Assembly (NCBI GenBank): GCA_023228465.1 | Contig: JALOBC010000001.1 | Coordinates: forward strand, 1-64,000 | DNA from: Dokdonella sp. | GTDB taxonomy: Bacteria > Pseudomonadota > Gammaproteobacteria > Xanthomonadales > Rhodanobacteraceae | DNA length: 64,000 nt | Direction: 5' to 3' | In this document: positions 18,839 through 26,986 of the stretch, piece after piece | Layout of the letters: each line of letters opens with the position of its first letter | How positions within the stretch are numbered: the stretch's first letter is position 1 | The notes under the pieces: model-generated | Database searches by the model: none | Seen by the model: the letters and a program-made list of their open reading frames with translations, nothing else | Told to the model about the DNA's origin: nothing | Made by a program: the position numbers and the translations under genes

Positions 18839-19837
18839 ATGCACATCGGATCACATCGCATCGATCCGCCCGTGGTGCTCGCACCCATGGCCGGTGTCAC
18901 CGACAAACCCTTCCGCCAGCTCTGCAAGCGGCTCGGCGCGGGGCTGGCCGTGTCCGAGATGACCACCGCCGACCCGCGCCTGTGGGGCACGCGCAAGTCC
19001 TTGCAGCGCATGGATCATGTCGGCGAGCCCGCGCCGGTCAGCGTGCAGATTGCCGGCCACGACCCGGCCATGCTGGCCGAGGCCGCGCGCCGCAATGTCG
19101 CCCAGGGCGCGCAGATCATCGACATCAACATGGGTTGCCCGGCCAAGAAGGTGTGCAACGTGTGGTCGGGCAGCGCGCTGCTGCAGGATGAGCGGCTGGT
19201 CGGGCGCATCCTCGAGGCGGTGGTGCAGGCGTGCGATGTTCCGGTGACGCTGAAGATCCGCACGGGCTGGGATCGCCAACATCGCAACGGCCTGGCCATC
19301 GCGCGCATCGCCGAGGCGGCCGGCATCGCGGCGCTGGCCGTGCATGGCCGCACCCGCGACCAGCACTACACCGGAGAGGCCGAATACGACACCATTGCCG
19401 CGATCAAGGCGGCCGTGTCGCTGCCGGTGTTCGCCAACGGCGACATCGCCACGCCAGAACGGGCGCGCTTCGTGCTCGAACACACGCGTGCCGATGCGCT
19501 GATGATCGGCCGCGCCGCGCAGGGCCGCCCCTGGATCTTCGGCGAGATCAGCCACTACCTCGCCAGCGGCGCGCTGCTGCCGGCACCGGGGCCGATCCAG
19601 GTGCGCGACATCCTGCTCGGGCACCTGGACGCGCTGTACGCGTTCTACGGCGAGCCGCAAGGTGTGCGCATTGCGCGCAAGCACCTGGGCTGGTATGCGA
19701 AGGATCGCCCCGAGAACGCGGCCTTTCGCGCCATCGTCAACCGGGCGGAAGACGCGGCCGGGCAGCGGCGCCTGACGCGTGACTATTTCGACGCGCTGGC
19801 GGCCGGTGCGGCGCGCGAATTCGCGGCTGCGGCGTGA
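18839..19837 (+). CDS. dusB: tRNA-dihydrouridine synthase B
   Basis: A 332-residue FMN- and NADPH-dependent enzyme reducing uridine in the tRNA D loop (U17 in E. coli). The TIM barrel starts VVLAPMAGVTDKPFRQL. The subgroup signature is NMGCPAKKVCN with the catalytic Cys in the following segment; VHGRTRDQHYTGEA, FANGDIATPERA and MIGRAAQGRPWIF are standard flavin- and tRNA-binding elements. In many gammaproteobacteria dusB is followed by fis in one operon, but here the next gene converges three bases after the dusB stop, so fis is not linked. Confidence 0.95.
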   Translation: MHIGSHRIDPPVVLAPMAGVTDKPFRQLCKRLGAGLAVSEMTTADPRLWGTRKSLQRMDHVGEPAPVSVQIAGHDPAMLAEAARRNVAQGAQIIDINMGCPAKKVCNVWSGSALLQDERLVGRILEAVVQACDVPVTLKIRTGWDRQHRNGLAIARIAEAAGIAALAVHGRTRDQHYTGEAEYDTIAAIKAAVSLPVFANGDIATPERARFVLEHTRADALMIGRAAQGRPWIFGEISHYLASGALLPAPGPIQVRDILLGHLDALYAFYGEPQGVRIARKHLGWYAKDRPENAAFRAIVNRAEDAAGQRRLTRDYFDALAAGAAREFAAAA

Positions 19838-19840
19838 CGC

Positions 19841-20761
19841 TCAGGCCGCCAGCCAGGGCCACAGCAGCCAGCCGGCGAGCAGCAGGCCGAGCGCGATCCG
19901 GGTGACCCGGTAGCCGCGCGGGAACGCACGCTTGATGCGTTTGCGCCGTTGCCCCATGCGCTCGGCGAAGGCATACAGGCGGTTGATCACGCCGACCGGT
20001 TCGCCGCCGAAATTGTCGGTGGCCGTGGCGCGGCCGAGCACGCCACCGATCCAGCGGTTGAAGCGTGCCAGCGGCGCCCAGCGCAGTGGCCGCTCCACGT
20101 CACAGAAGAGGATCACCCGCGTTGCATCGCTGCGGTTTTCCGCCCAGTGCACGAAGGTTTCGTCGAACACCGTGTCCTCACCGTCGCGCCAGGAGTATTC
20201 CTGGCCATCCACCACGATCCGGCAGGCGTCGGAATTGGGCGTGGCCAGCCCCAGGTGATAGCGCAGCGATCCGGCGAACGGATCGCGATGGGGATTGAGC
20301 CTGGCACCCGGCGGCAGCAGCGCGAACATGGCCGCCTTGACCTCGGGAATGTCCCGCAGCAGTGCCACGGTGCGCGGGCACAAGGCCTCGGCGCTTTGCA
20401 GCGGATGGCCGTACCAGGTGAGGTAGAAGCGCTTCCAGCCGGTCTTGAAGAACGATGCAAAGCTCGCATCGTTGTTCTTCTCGGCGGCCTTGATGTAGCC
20501 CTCGTCGAACAGACGCAGCGCCTCGTGGCGAATCGCCTGCCACTGCCCGCGCAAGGGATCGAGCGCGCCGAACCGGGTGCGGTCCGGGAAGGGCACGTTG
20601 GGTACTTTCGAGAACGCGTACATCAGCACGTTGTAGGGCGCGAAAAAGCCCGAATGGTCGAACACCTGGCGCCGGAACTTCAGCTTCTCGCGACCGCGGA
20701 AATGCACCACCAGGATGCTGGCGAGGTAGAGGCCCAGGATGGACAGGAGAATGGTACGCAC
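19841..20761 (-). CDS. Aspartyl/asparaginyl beta-hydroxylase family protein (LpxO-like)
   Basis: A 306-residue Fe(II)/2-oxoglutarate dioxygenase anchored by an N-terminal helix (residues 4-20) and ending in a second hydrophobic helix (LGLLLAGWLLWPWLAA). The iron and cosubstrate ligands are visible as HRDPFAGSLRYHLGL (HxD) and FVHWAENRSDATRVILFCDV (second His and Arg; quoted in part). LpxO hydroxylates the 2-position of lipid A secondary acyl chains at the inner membrane; the membrane anchor and length fit. Other members of the family hydroxylate peptides or ornithine lipids, so the substrate remains open. It converges on dusB. Confidence 0.82.
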   Translation of the reverse strand: MRTILLSILGLYLASILVVHFRGREKLKFRRQVFDHSGFFAPYNVLMYAFSKVPNVPFPDRTRFGALDPLRGQWQAIRHEALRLFDEGYIKAAEKNNDASFASFFKTGWKRFYLTWYGHPLQSAEALCPRTVALLRDIPEVKAAMFALLPPGARLNPHRDPFAGSLRYHLGLATPNSDACRIVVDGQEYSWRDGEDTVFDETFVHWAENRSDATRVILFCDVERPLRWAPLARFNRWIGGVLGRATATDNFGGEPVGVINRLYAFAERMGQRRKRIKRAFPRGYRVTRIALGLLLAGWLLWPWLAA

Positions 20762-20798
20762 GTAGGGGACTTCCTGGCCGCGAGCGGCTGCCGGCGGC

Positions 20799-21257
20799 TC
20801 AATCCGTCAGATCGAAGCCATTGATGAACAGCGGGTCACCATAGGTGAACCAGACCGGCACGGCAAACGGCGGCTGGGCGTCGAGGCAAAGCCATGCCTT
20901 GTATGCCCCCTCCTTCAACTCGCCGCTGGCCGAGAACACGAGGCTCAGTGTCGAGGAGCCCAGCGGCGGAATCTGGAGCTGCGCCCAATTGGGCGACAGC
21001 CAGGGGTGTGGCACGTATTTCGTACACGACGGCTCCGAGGAGACGACCGTGTAGGAACGCAGCGCCTGGCCGACATTCGTGAAATGGAGGTCCGCCGAGA
21101 CCGACCCGGGTGAGCGCAGCGCAACGGCGAGGTAGCAGGGTTCGACCGTGGTGCTGCCGCCGTCGAAGACGCACTCCTGCCCAGCGACCGGCGCAGGGGC
21201 AAGCAGAGCGGCGAGGGCCAGTGGGCAGACGGGGATCAGGCGAAGGATGACTTTCAT
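20799..21257 (-). CDS. Secreted protein of unknown function with C-terminal FINGFD motif
   Basis: A 152-residue secreted protein. A signal peptide covers about residues 1-26 (VCPLALAALLAPAPVAG), and the mature part holds four or five Cys and a beta-sandwich-like pattern (SADLHFTNVGQALRSYTVV, LGSSTLSLVFSASGEL), reminiscent of immunoglobulin-like folds. It ends DPLFINGFDLTD. The last residues resemble the C-terminus of the unrelated CAP-domain protein at 23413-24504 (RIFANGFER). I do not recognise the family. It stands alone between two minus-strand genes; the start at 21257 is supported by the signal peptide. Confidence 0.72.
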   Translation of the reverse strand: MKVILRLIPVCPLALAALLAPAPVAGQECVFDGGSTTVEPCYLAVALRSPGSVSADLHFTNVGQALRSYTVVSSEPSCTKYVPHPWLSPNWAQLQIPPLGSSTLSLVFSASGELKEGAYKAWLCLDAQPPFAVPVWFTYGDPLFINGFDLTD

Positions 21258-21384
21258 CGAGGACTCCAGTCAGGCTGCATGCGCATCGATCGTCCTGCGC
21301 GGCGTGCATTACACACCCGCGGCCGAAGCCGGAAAAGCCCCTGCGCCGGCGCCGGCGTCGCAGCCGGTGCCGAGTGGTGCGGGA

Positions 21385-22785
21385 TCAGGCGCTGCGCTTC
21401 TTCTCGCGCTGGCGCGCGGCGGCCGCCTTGAGCGCGGCGAGGGCCGCTGCCACCTGGGGTGCCGGGGCCGCAGCGGCCTGGCCCGTCGCCTCGCCCAGCA
21501 GACGCGCCAGGCTGGCCGCGTCCCCCGCGGCAGCCTGCAGCGCGGCGGACAGCTGCCCCGCCTCACGCGGGGACGCGAAGCCGCGGCTTTGCAGCAGCAC
21601 CTCGCCGTCGGCTGCGGTCAGCTTGAAGTAGAACCGGCCATCGGCCTCGCGGTAGCTCTTGAGCTGGGGGGGCGGCTCCTTCTCGACGTGAAGATCTGCG
21701 GAAACCGTCGCGCCTGCCACGCCTTCACCTGCAAGCTCCACGAACTGAGGCAGCGGGGCGGTCAGGCGGCGAATGCCCGCCGCCCAGCGCACTGCGTCCA
21801 TCAGCGGCCGGGCGCGCTCGCGCGCCTTGACGGCCCCGGCATGGAGCAGTTCCTCGATGTGGGCGGGCCTGGCCATCAGGGCCTCGTAGCGCTCGCGCAG
21901 CGGCGCGATCTCGACCTCGATGCGTGCGTGGAGTTGCTGCTTGGCCTCACCCCAGCCGATGCCCTCGGCGAACGCTGCGCGCATGGCAGTGGTTTCCGCC
22001 GGCGTGGCGAAGGCCTGGTAGATGGCGAACAGCGCCGAGCCGTCCGGCTGCTTCGGCTCGCCCGGCGCGGACGAGTCGGTGACGATGCCCATGATGGCAC
22101 TGCGCAGCCTGGCCGGCGGATCGAACAGGGCGATGGTGTTGTCGTAGCTCTTGGACATCTTGCGCCCGTCCAGTCCCGGCAGGGTCGCCACCTGTTCGTC
22201 GATGCGCGCCTGCGGCAGGGTGAAGGCCACGCCCTGGCGCGCCAGTTCCGCGGCGTAGAGATGATTGAAACGCTGGCCGATGTCGCGCGCCATCTCGATG
22301 TGCTGGATCTGGTCGCGTCCGACCGGCACTTCGTGGGCGCCGAAAATGAGGATGTCGGCGGCCATCAGCACCGGGTACATGTACAGGCCTGCGGTGATCG
22401 CGGCATCCGGATCCTCGCCGGCCGCCAGGTTCGCGTCCACCGCCGCCTTGTAGGCATGCGCGCGGTTGAGCAGGCCCTTGGCGGTGACGCAGGTGAGGAT
22501 CCAGGTGAGCTCGGGGATTTCCGGGATGTCCGACTGACGGTAGAAGAACACCGATTCGGGATTCAGGCCGCAGGCCAGCCAGGTGGCGGCGATTTCCAGC
22601 GTCGAGCGCTGCACGCGCGCGGGGTCGCCGCACTTGATCAGCGCATGGTAGTCGGCAAGGAAATAGAACGACTCGGCGTCCGCGCGCCGGCTGGCCGCGA
22701 TGGCCGGGCGGATCGCGCCGACATAGTTGCCGAGGTGGGGCGTGCCGGAGGTGGTGATGCCGGTGAGGATGCGACGCTTGGACAT
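21385..22785 (-). CDS. trpS: Tryptophanyl-tRNA synthetase with C-terminal DUF1508-like extension
   Basis: A 466-residue class I synthetase charging tRNA-Trp. The ATP site motifs are [12 protein letters not shown] (HIGH equivalent) and [10 protein letters not shown] (KMSKS). The chosen start at 22785 gives [11 protein letters not shown]; another ATG nine codons upstream is possible and neither has a good ribosome binding site. Standard bacterial TrpS is about 335 residues; here residues about 340-466 are extra and include a segment [19 protein letters not shown] that resembles the DUF1508/YegP fold, followed by an Ala-rich basic tail. Long TrpS forms of this type are, as I recall, usual in Xanthomonadales. 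The tail's role is unknown. Confidence 0.93.
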   Translation of the reverse strand: MSKRRILTGITTSGTPHLGNYVGAIRPAIAASRRADAESFYFLADYHALIKCGDPARVQRSTLEIAATWLACGLNPESVFFYRQSDIPEIPELTWILTCVTAKGLLNRAHAYKAAVDANLAAGEDPDAAITAGLYMYPVLMAADILIFGAHEVPVGRDQIQHIEMARDIGQRFNHLYAAELARQGVAFTLPQARIDEQVATLPGLDGRKMSKSYDNTIALFDPPARLRSAIMGIVTDSSAPGEPKQPDGSALFAIYQAFATPAETTAMRAAFAEGIGWGEAKQQLHARIEVEIAPLRERYEALMARPAHIEELLHAGAVKARERARPLMDAVRWAAGIRRLTAPLPQFVELAGEGVAGATVSADLHVEKEPPPQLKSYREADGRFYFKLTAADGEVLLQSRGFASPREAGQLSAALQAAAGDAASLARLLGEATGQAAAAPAPQVAAALAALKAAAARQREKKRSA

Positions 22786-22944
22786 GGATTCGGATACCGC
22801 TGATGAGGACATCGAGGGCGCGCTGGACGACGCCGTGCCGTGATCGGAGCTGGCCCGCCCGCGTGCGCGGCATCGCTGCCGGGACGGCGCAGGGTTCGTG
22901 CGTGGACATCACCCGCATCCCGCCCTCCAGTTCGCGTTCGGGCG

Positions 22945-23152
22945 TCAGCCCCTGTGCCGGCCGTCATGCGCGACGTGGCGCTTGCAGGCCGCCGCGCGGT
23001 TGTCGTGCTTGCACTGCCCGGCATGGCACTGGCGGGTCACGGTTCGCAGGTGCTCCTCGAACTCGCCGTACAGGTCGCTGCCGAGCGCGCGCACCGGCGA
23101 GCAGATCGCTGCGGATGCTGGGGTTGGTGGCCTTCCTGGCAGCCCTGCGCAT
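22945..23152 (-). pseudogene. Possible frameshifted small gene with its own promoter
   Basis: In the 627-base gap between trpS and the CAP gene the minus strand shows a perfect -10 TATAAT (23183-23178), a strong Shine-Dalgarno-like AAGGGGG, and an ATG at 23152. The first about 24 codons (MRRAARKATNPSIRSDLLAG) have high third-position GC in that frame. Then the coding signal seems to jump to another frame that reads ALGSDLYGEFEEHLRTVTRQ, then three Cys including CHAGQC, and stops at 22945. Neither frame alone looks like a full protein. Either this is a decayed gene, a programmed frameshift, or chance. The family is not recognised. The remaining gap (22786-22944 and 23184-23412) shows nothing else I can support. 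Confidence 0.35.
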
Positions 23153-23177
23153 GTGCGCCCCCTTCGGATGCGCATCG

Positions 23178-23183
23178 ATTATA
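23178..23183 (-). promoter_or_regulatory. Consensus -10 hexamer TATAAT in the trpS-CAP gene gap
   Basis: Reading the minus strand, TATAAT lies 26 bases before the ATG at 23152. In a 70% GC sequence a perfect -10 is rare. The -35 region at 17-base spacing (CTGCAT) is weak. It points toward the small frameshifted reading frame and could alternatively drive trpS from a long leader. Confidence 0.4.
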
Positions 23184-23412
23184 CGCATCGACTTGCGCGC
23201 ATGCAGCGGGTGCCGCGCGCAGCAACCGCTCCGTGCACCGCGGCGCGCCATCCGCCGCGCCGTTCCCTGGGTGCGCACCCGATCGGCCACGTCGAACGCA
23301 TCCCTGGCGACCGGTACGAAAACGCCAGGACGTGACCGGATCGCCCTTTCCGCCACGCCTTCCGCGGTACAAGGTGCACCTTTCGATCCGCCAGCGGAGC
23401 ACCTGCAAGACG

Positions 23413-24504
23413 ATGCAATGCCGTTCGACCCTGGCCGCCTTGACCATGGCGTACGCGCTCGCCCTGGGCGCCGCGCCAACCGCGAGCGCGCAGTGGCAGC
23501 CGCAGCTCGGGCCCGCGCCGTGGCTGGCCCCGGACGCCGCCGCCGAAGCCGTCCCCGCACCGCGGCCGCGCACGCCTGCGTCGGTGGGCTTCGATCCGAT
23601 GGACCGCACCCAGGTGGCGCTGGCCTACCGCCAGGTGTATCTGGCGCAGGGCAGCGTGCCGATGGGCTGGGGCGGCTCGGTCGCCACCTGCAATGCCGGC
23701 AGCACCACGGCCGCCTACCGGCAGGCCACCATCGACCGGGTCAACTATTATCGCGTGCACGCCGGCCTGCCCGGCGATGTCGGCCTGCAGGGCGGGGCGT
23801 CGGCCACCGGCAGCCAGCAGGCGGCGCTGATGTTCAGCGCCAACCAGGCGCTCAGCCACACTCCGCCGCCCTCCTGGCTGTGCTGGACCCAGGCCGGCGC
23901 CACGGCCGCCGGCAGTTCGAACATCGCCCTGGGCTGGGGCAGCGATGCGGCCGCCGGAGTCAACGCCGTCGATCTCTACATGGATGATCACGGAACCGGC
24001 AATACCGCCGTCGGCCATCGCCGCTGGATCCTCTATCCCCCGCAGGCGGGCATGGATTCCGGGTCGATTCCCTGGAGCCCGCAATGGGCTGCCAATGCAC
24101 TCAAGGTCATCGGCGGCTTCGGTGTGCGGCCCCCGACGCCCAACGGCGTGGCCTGGCCGCCGCGTGGCTACGTGCCCTGGCAGCTCCTGCCGGATGCCTC
24201 CAATCGCTGGTCGTTCTCGTGGCCGAATGCGAACTTTGTCGGCGCCACGGTCAGCATGACCCGCAACGGCGTGCCGCTGGGCATGCCCACCTATGAGGCG
24301 CTCGCCTCAGGCTACGGCGACAACACGCTGGTCTGGAGGCCGCAGGGCGTCAGCTACGCGCAGCCGGCCGGCGACGTCACCTATCGCGTCAGCATCACGG
24401 GCATCAGCGGCGGCGGCGCGCCGGCAAGCCTCAGCTACGAGGTCGTCGTGATCGACCCCTACGTACTCGGGGAGCGGATCTTTGCCAATGGCTTCGAGCG
24501 CTGA
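23413..24504 (+). CDS. Secreted CAP-domain (SCP/PR-1-like) protein with C-terminal FANGFER motif
   Basis: A 363-residue exported protein. The start at 23413 begins a signal peptide (MQCRSTLAALTMAYALALGA, cleavage near ASA). After a Pro/Ala-rich linker, residues about 85-250 form a CAP domain: RVNYYRVHAGLPGDV, AALMFSANQALSH, SNIALGWGSDAAAGV and the family mark VGHRRWILYPP. The C-terminal 100 residues look like an immunoglobulin-type beta domain (VSMTRNGVPLGM, DVTYRVSITGISG). It ends LGERIFANGFER, similar to the end of the secreted protein at 20799-21257. The longer open frame upstream lacks coding features. Function of bacterial CAP proteins is mostly unknown. Confidence 0.85.
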   Translation: MQCRSTLAALTMAYALALGAAPTASAQWQPQLGPAPWLAPDAAAEAVPAPRPRTPASVGFDPMDRTQVALAYRQVYLAQGSVPMGWGGSVATCNAGSTTAAYRQATIDRVNYYRVHAGLPGDVGLQGGASATGSQQAALMFSANQALSHTPPPSWLCWTQAGATAAGSSNIALGWGSDAAAGVNAVDLYMDDHGTGNTAVGHRRWILYPPQAGMDSGSIPWSPQWAANALKVIGGFGVRPPTPNGVAWPPRGYVPWQLLPDASNRWSFSWPNANFVGATVSMTRNGVPLGMPTYEALASGYGDNTLVWRPQGVSYAQPAGDVTYRVSITGISGGGAPASLSYEVVVIDPYVLGERIFANGFER

Positions 24505-24524
24505 AGCGCGCTGGCACGCAGCGA

Positions 24525-25445
24525 CTACGCGCGCATGAGGGTGGACTTGCCGAACAGGCTCTCGACCAGGTCCACGGCGAGCAGCGCGGTCTGGTTGCGC
24601 ACGTCCAGTGCCGGGTTGAGCTCAACGATGTCCAGCGAGCCCAGCCGCCCGGTGTCGGCGATCATCTCCATGCACAGCTGCGCCTCGCGGTAGTTGGGGC
24701 CGCCGGGTACCGTGGTGCCCACGCCCGGAGCGATGCTCGGGTCGAGAAAGTCGACGTCGAAACTGACATGCAGGTGGCCATTGCTGCCGAGATTGAGCAG
24801 CGCATCTTCCATCACCCGCTTCATGCCCACCTCGTCGATGTAGCGCATGTCGTAGATCTCCAGGCCCACGTCATGCACCAGCTTCTTCTCGGCCACGTCG
24901 ACCGAGCGGATGCCGACCTGGCGCACGCACGCGGGCTGCAAGGCCGGCGCGTCGCCGCCGAGTTCGGTCAGCTCGACGGGCCCCAGGCCGCACAGGCAGG
25001 CCACCGGCATGCCATGGATGTTGCCTGAGGGCGTGACCGAATTGGTGTTGAAGTCGGCGTGCGCATCCAGCCACAGCACGGTCAGGCGCTTGCCCTGCTC
25101 ACGGCAATGGCGCGCCACCGCGGTGATCGAGCCGATGCCCAGGCAGTGGTCGCCGCCGAGCAGGATCGGCAGGCGGCCGGCGGCGAGCTGCGTGCCGACG
25201 GCGTGCATCACGGCACGATTCCAGGCAATCACCTGCGGCAGGTGGCGATAGCCGTCGACCGGTGGTTCCCAGGGATTCTGCGGCCCGGACAGGTTGCCGC
25301 AGTCGCGCACGTCCAGGCCACGGTTCAGCAGCGCCGCGGCCAGGCCGGCCACGCGCAGGGCTTCCGGCCCCATCGAGGCGCCGCGCGTGCCGGCACCGAT
25401 GTCGGTGGGGGCGCCGATCAGGGAAACGGATTTGCTGCTGGTCAT
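24525..25445 (-). CDS. Arginase
   Basis: A 306-residue dimanganese hydrolase converting arginine to ornithine and urea. Metal-binding motifs are GGDHCLGIGS, DAHADFNTN followed by GNIHGMP, and SFDVDFLDP, and the C-terminal Glu in DIVELNPALD completes the set. The length and the GAPTDIGAGTRGASMGP beginning are typical of arginase rather than agmatinase. The ATG at 25445 (MTSSKSVSLIGAP) is chosen; an ATG two codons earlier is equally possible. No linked ornithine or urea genes are in the window. Confidence 0.93.
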   Translation of the reverse strand: MTSSKSVSLIGAPTDIGAGTRGASMGPEALRVAGLAAALLNRGLDVRDCGNLSGPQNPWEPPVDGYRHLPQVIAWNRAVMHAVGTQLAAGRLPILLGGDHCLGIGSITAVARHCREQGKRLTVLWLDAHADFNTNSVTPSGNIHGMPVACLCGLGPVELTELGGDAPALQPACVRQVGIRSVDVAEKKLVHDVGLEIYDMRYIDEVGMKRVMEDALLNLGSNGHLHVSFDVDFLDPSIAPGVGTTVPGGPNYREAQLCMEMIADTGRLGSLDIVELNPALDVRNQTALLAVDLVESLFGKSTLMRA

Positions 25446-25747
25446 GGGCATCGTGCCGGGTGCGTGGCAGCGCGATCGGCAAGGCCACGCCCGCCGGCTG
25501 GCTGGCGGAGGAACCATCAATGATCGGTCAATTCGGCGCCGACGTCACCCTGCGCGGGGCTGGCCCGGCGCGGGGCCGGATCCTGCACGACCCGCCCAGC
25601 GCGATGCTGAAAAATTCCGTCCTGAAACTTTTCGGCTCGCACGTTGCGGAAAAGCCGTGCCACCGACTCGGCAGATCAATCACTTGCGCGATTGACCCGC
25701 CGGCGATCCATCCCGGGATCGCGCCGGCATGGGCTTTTCAACGCCTG
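25446..25747. other. 302-base intergenic region between the glycosyltransferase operon end and arginase
   Basis: No gene is supported here. An imperfect hairpin (GCCGGCGATCC against GGATCGCGCCGGC, about 25699-25727, with a two-base bulge) lies just after the end of the glycosyltransferase operon and could help terminate it, though no U tract follows. A locally AT-richer stretch near 25610-25640 (AAAAATTCC, AAACTTTTC) is the likely promoter zone of the arginase gene. Confidence 0.5.
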
Positions 25748-26986
25748 CTAGCGCGGCCCGGTGGCCGCGCCTTCCGCCGCTGTCAGGGCGGCGATGGTGC
25801 CGTCCAGCGCGGCCAGGGTCCGATCCCAGGTCACCCGCGCGCGAATCGCGGCATACGCGGGCGGCTCGGCGGCCGGCGGGCGATCCATCAGATCGCGCAG
25901 CACGCGGCGGAAGTCCGCGGCGGTGTCGGCCACGTGTACCGTCGGCCATTGCCCGGCATGGCCATAGCCGCGCAGGGCATGCGGGGTGGCCAGCACCGGC
26001 CGGCCGGTGTAGATCGCCTCGGCCGTCTTCAGGTTGGAACCGCCGCCGGTGGTGATCGGCAGCACGATGACCGAGGCGCCGTAGAGCAGCGCGGAAAGCT
26101 CTTCGCGCGTGACCTCGCCGAGCAGGGCCAGGCGCGGTTCGTTGATGCCGCTCCAGTCCTGGTAGCGCCGGTCGCCGCGGATCAGGTGGCTCACGCCGCC
26201 GGCCACGATGATCTGCTCGTCGGGGCGCAGGAAGGCCAGCGAAGGCGCCAGCATGTCCCAGAAGCCGCTGGCATTGGGCGGATGCGCGCTGCCGACGAAC
26301 AGCGGCCAGTGCGTTCGGCCAAGCCGCTTGCGCATGGCCGCTGCCCGCTGGGGGCTGGCCTGGAAGGGGGCGATGGCATTGGGCGCGGTGATGAAGCGGG
26401 CGCGCGCGGCATGTTCGCCGGCCATGTCCCGCAGCGCCGCGAGGTCGGCGTCGGTACAGGCGATCAGCAGGTCGGCCTGCCGTGCGAGCGAGCGTTCCAG
26501 GGCCTCGACCTCGGCGATCGCCTGGCGTTGCGCGGGCTGGCGCGCATCGACTTCGTCGCGCTTGAGGCGCCATTCGATGTTCTGCGAGGAATACACCAGG
26601 CGTGGCCGGGCGGCCTGCGCCGGACGTGCGTCGAGCCAGCGCTCGACGGCCGGCCACAGCCATGGTTGCTCGAGCGCGATGACATCCGGTTGCAGCGCGT
26701 CCAGCCAGGCCTTGAAGCGGCGCCAGGCGCCTGCTTCGCTGGCCAGGCAGGCGCCGCTCTGCAGGTCCGCAAAGCGCGGCAGGTCGGCGCGCCAGCCCGG
26801 CCACGCCGCCGGCAGGGCGATGTCCTCGCCGCGCCGTTCGTTGCGGTAGGCATCTTCGTGCATGGCGGCAAGGCCGTGCACCTCGATGCCTTGCGCGCGG
26901 TAGAAGTCGCGCAACGCGGCGCCGCGCAACTGGCCGCCATGACGCGGCTCGCCGAGCGGGTAGATCGACAGCTGGGCAAGACGCAT
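25748..26986 (-). CDS. Glycosyltransferase, GT-B fold (family 4-like)
   Basis: A 412-residue cytoplasmic or membrane-associated glycosyltransferase, last gene of the minus-strand glycan operon. The N-terminal half holds LVYSSQNIEWRLKRDEV, and the C-terminal nucleotide-sugar domain has LFVGSAHPPNASGFWDML and the pattern TTGGGSNLKTAEAIYTGRPVLA, where Glu would contact the sugar nucleotide. The start at 26986 shares a base with the preceding stop (TGATG). The donor and acceptor cannot be read from sequence. Its role in the surface polysaccharide is inferred from the operon. Confidence 0.87.
   Translation of the reverse strand: MRLAQLSIYPLGEPRHGGQLRGAALRDFYRAQGIEVHGLAAMHEDAYRNERRGEDIALPAAWPGWRADLPRFADLQSGACLASEAGAWRRFKAWLDALQPDVIALEQPWLWPAVERWLDARPAQAARPRLVYSSQNIEWRLKRDEVDARQPAQRQAIAEVEALERSLARQADLLIACTDADLAALRDMAGEHAARARFITAPNAIAPFQASPQRAAAMRKRLGRTHWPLFVGSAHPPNASGFWDMLAPSLAFLRPDEQIIVAGGVSHLIRGDRRYQDWSGINEPRLALLGEVTREELSALLYGASVIVLPITTGGGSNLKTAEAIYTGRPVLATPHALRGYGHAGQWPTVHVADTAADFRRVLRDLMDRPPAAEPPAYAAIRARVTWDRTLAALDGTIAALTAAEGAATGPR

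Noticed and set aside
18839-19837. fis gene downstream of dusB
   Set aside because: Expected from other gammaproteobacteria, but the next gene is a convergent LpxO-like hydroxylase; no fis-like frame exists there.
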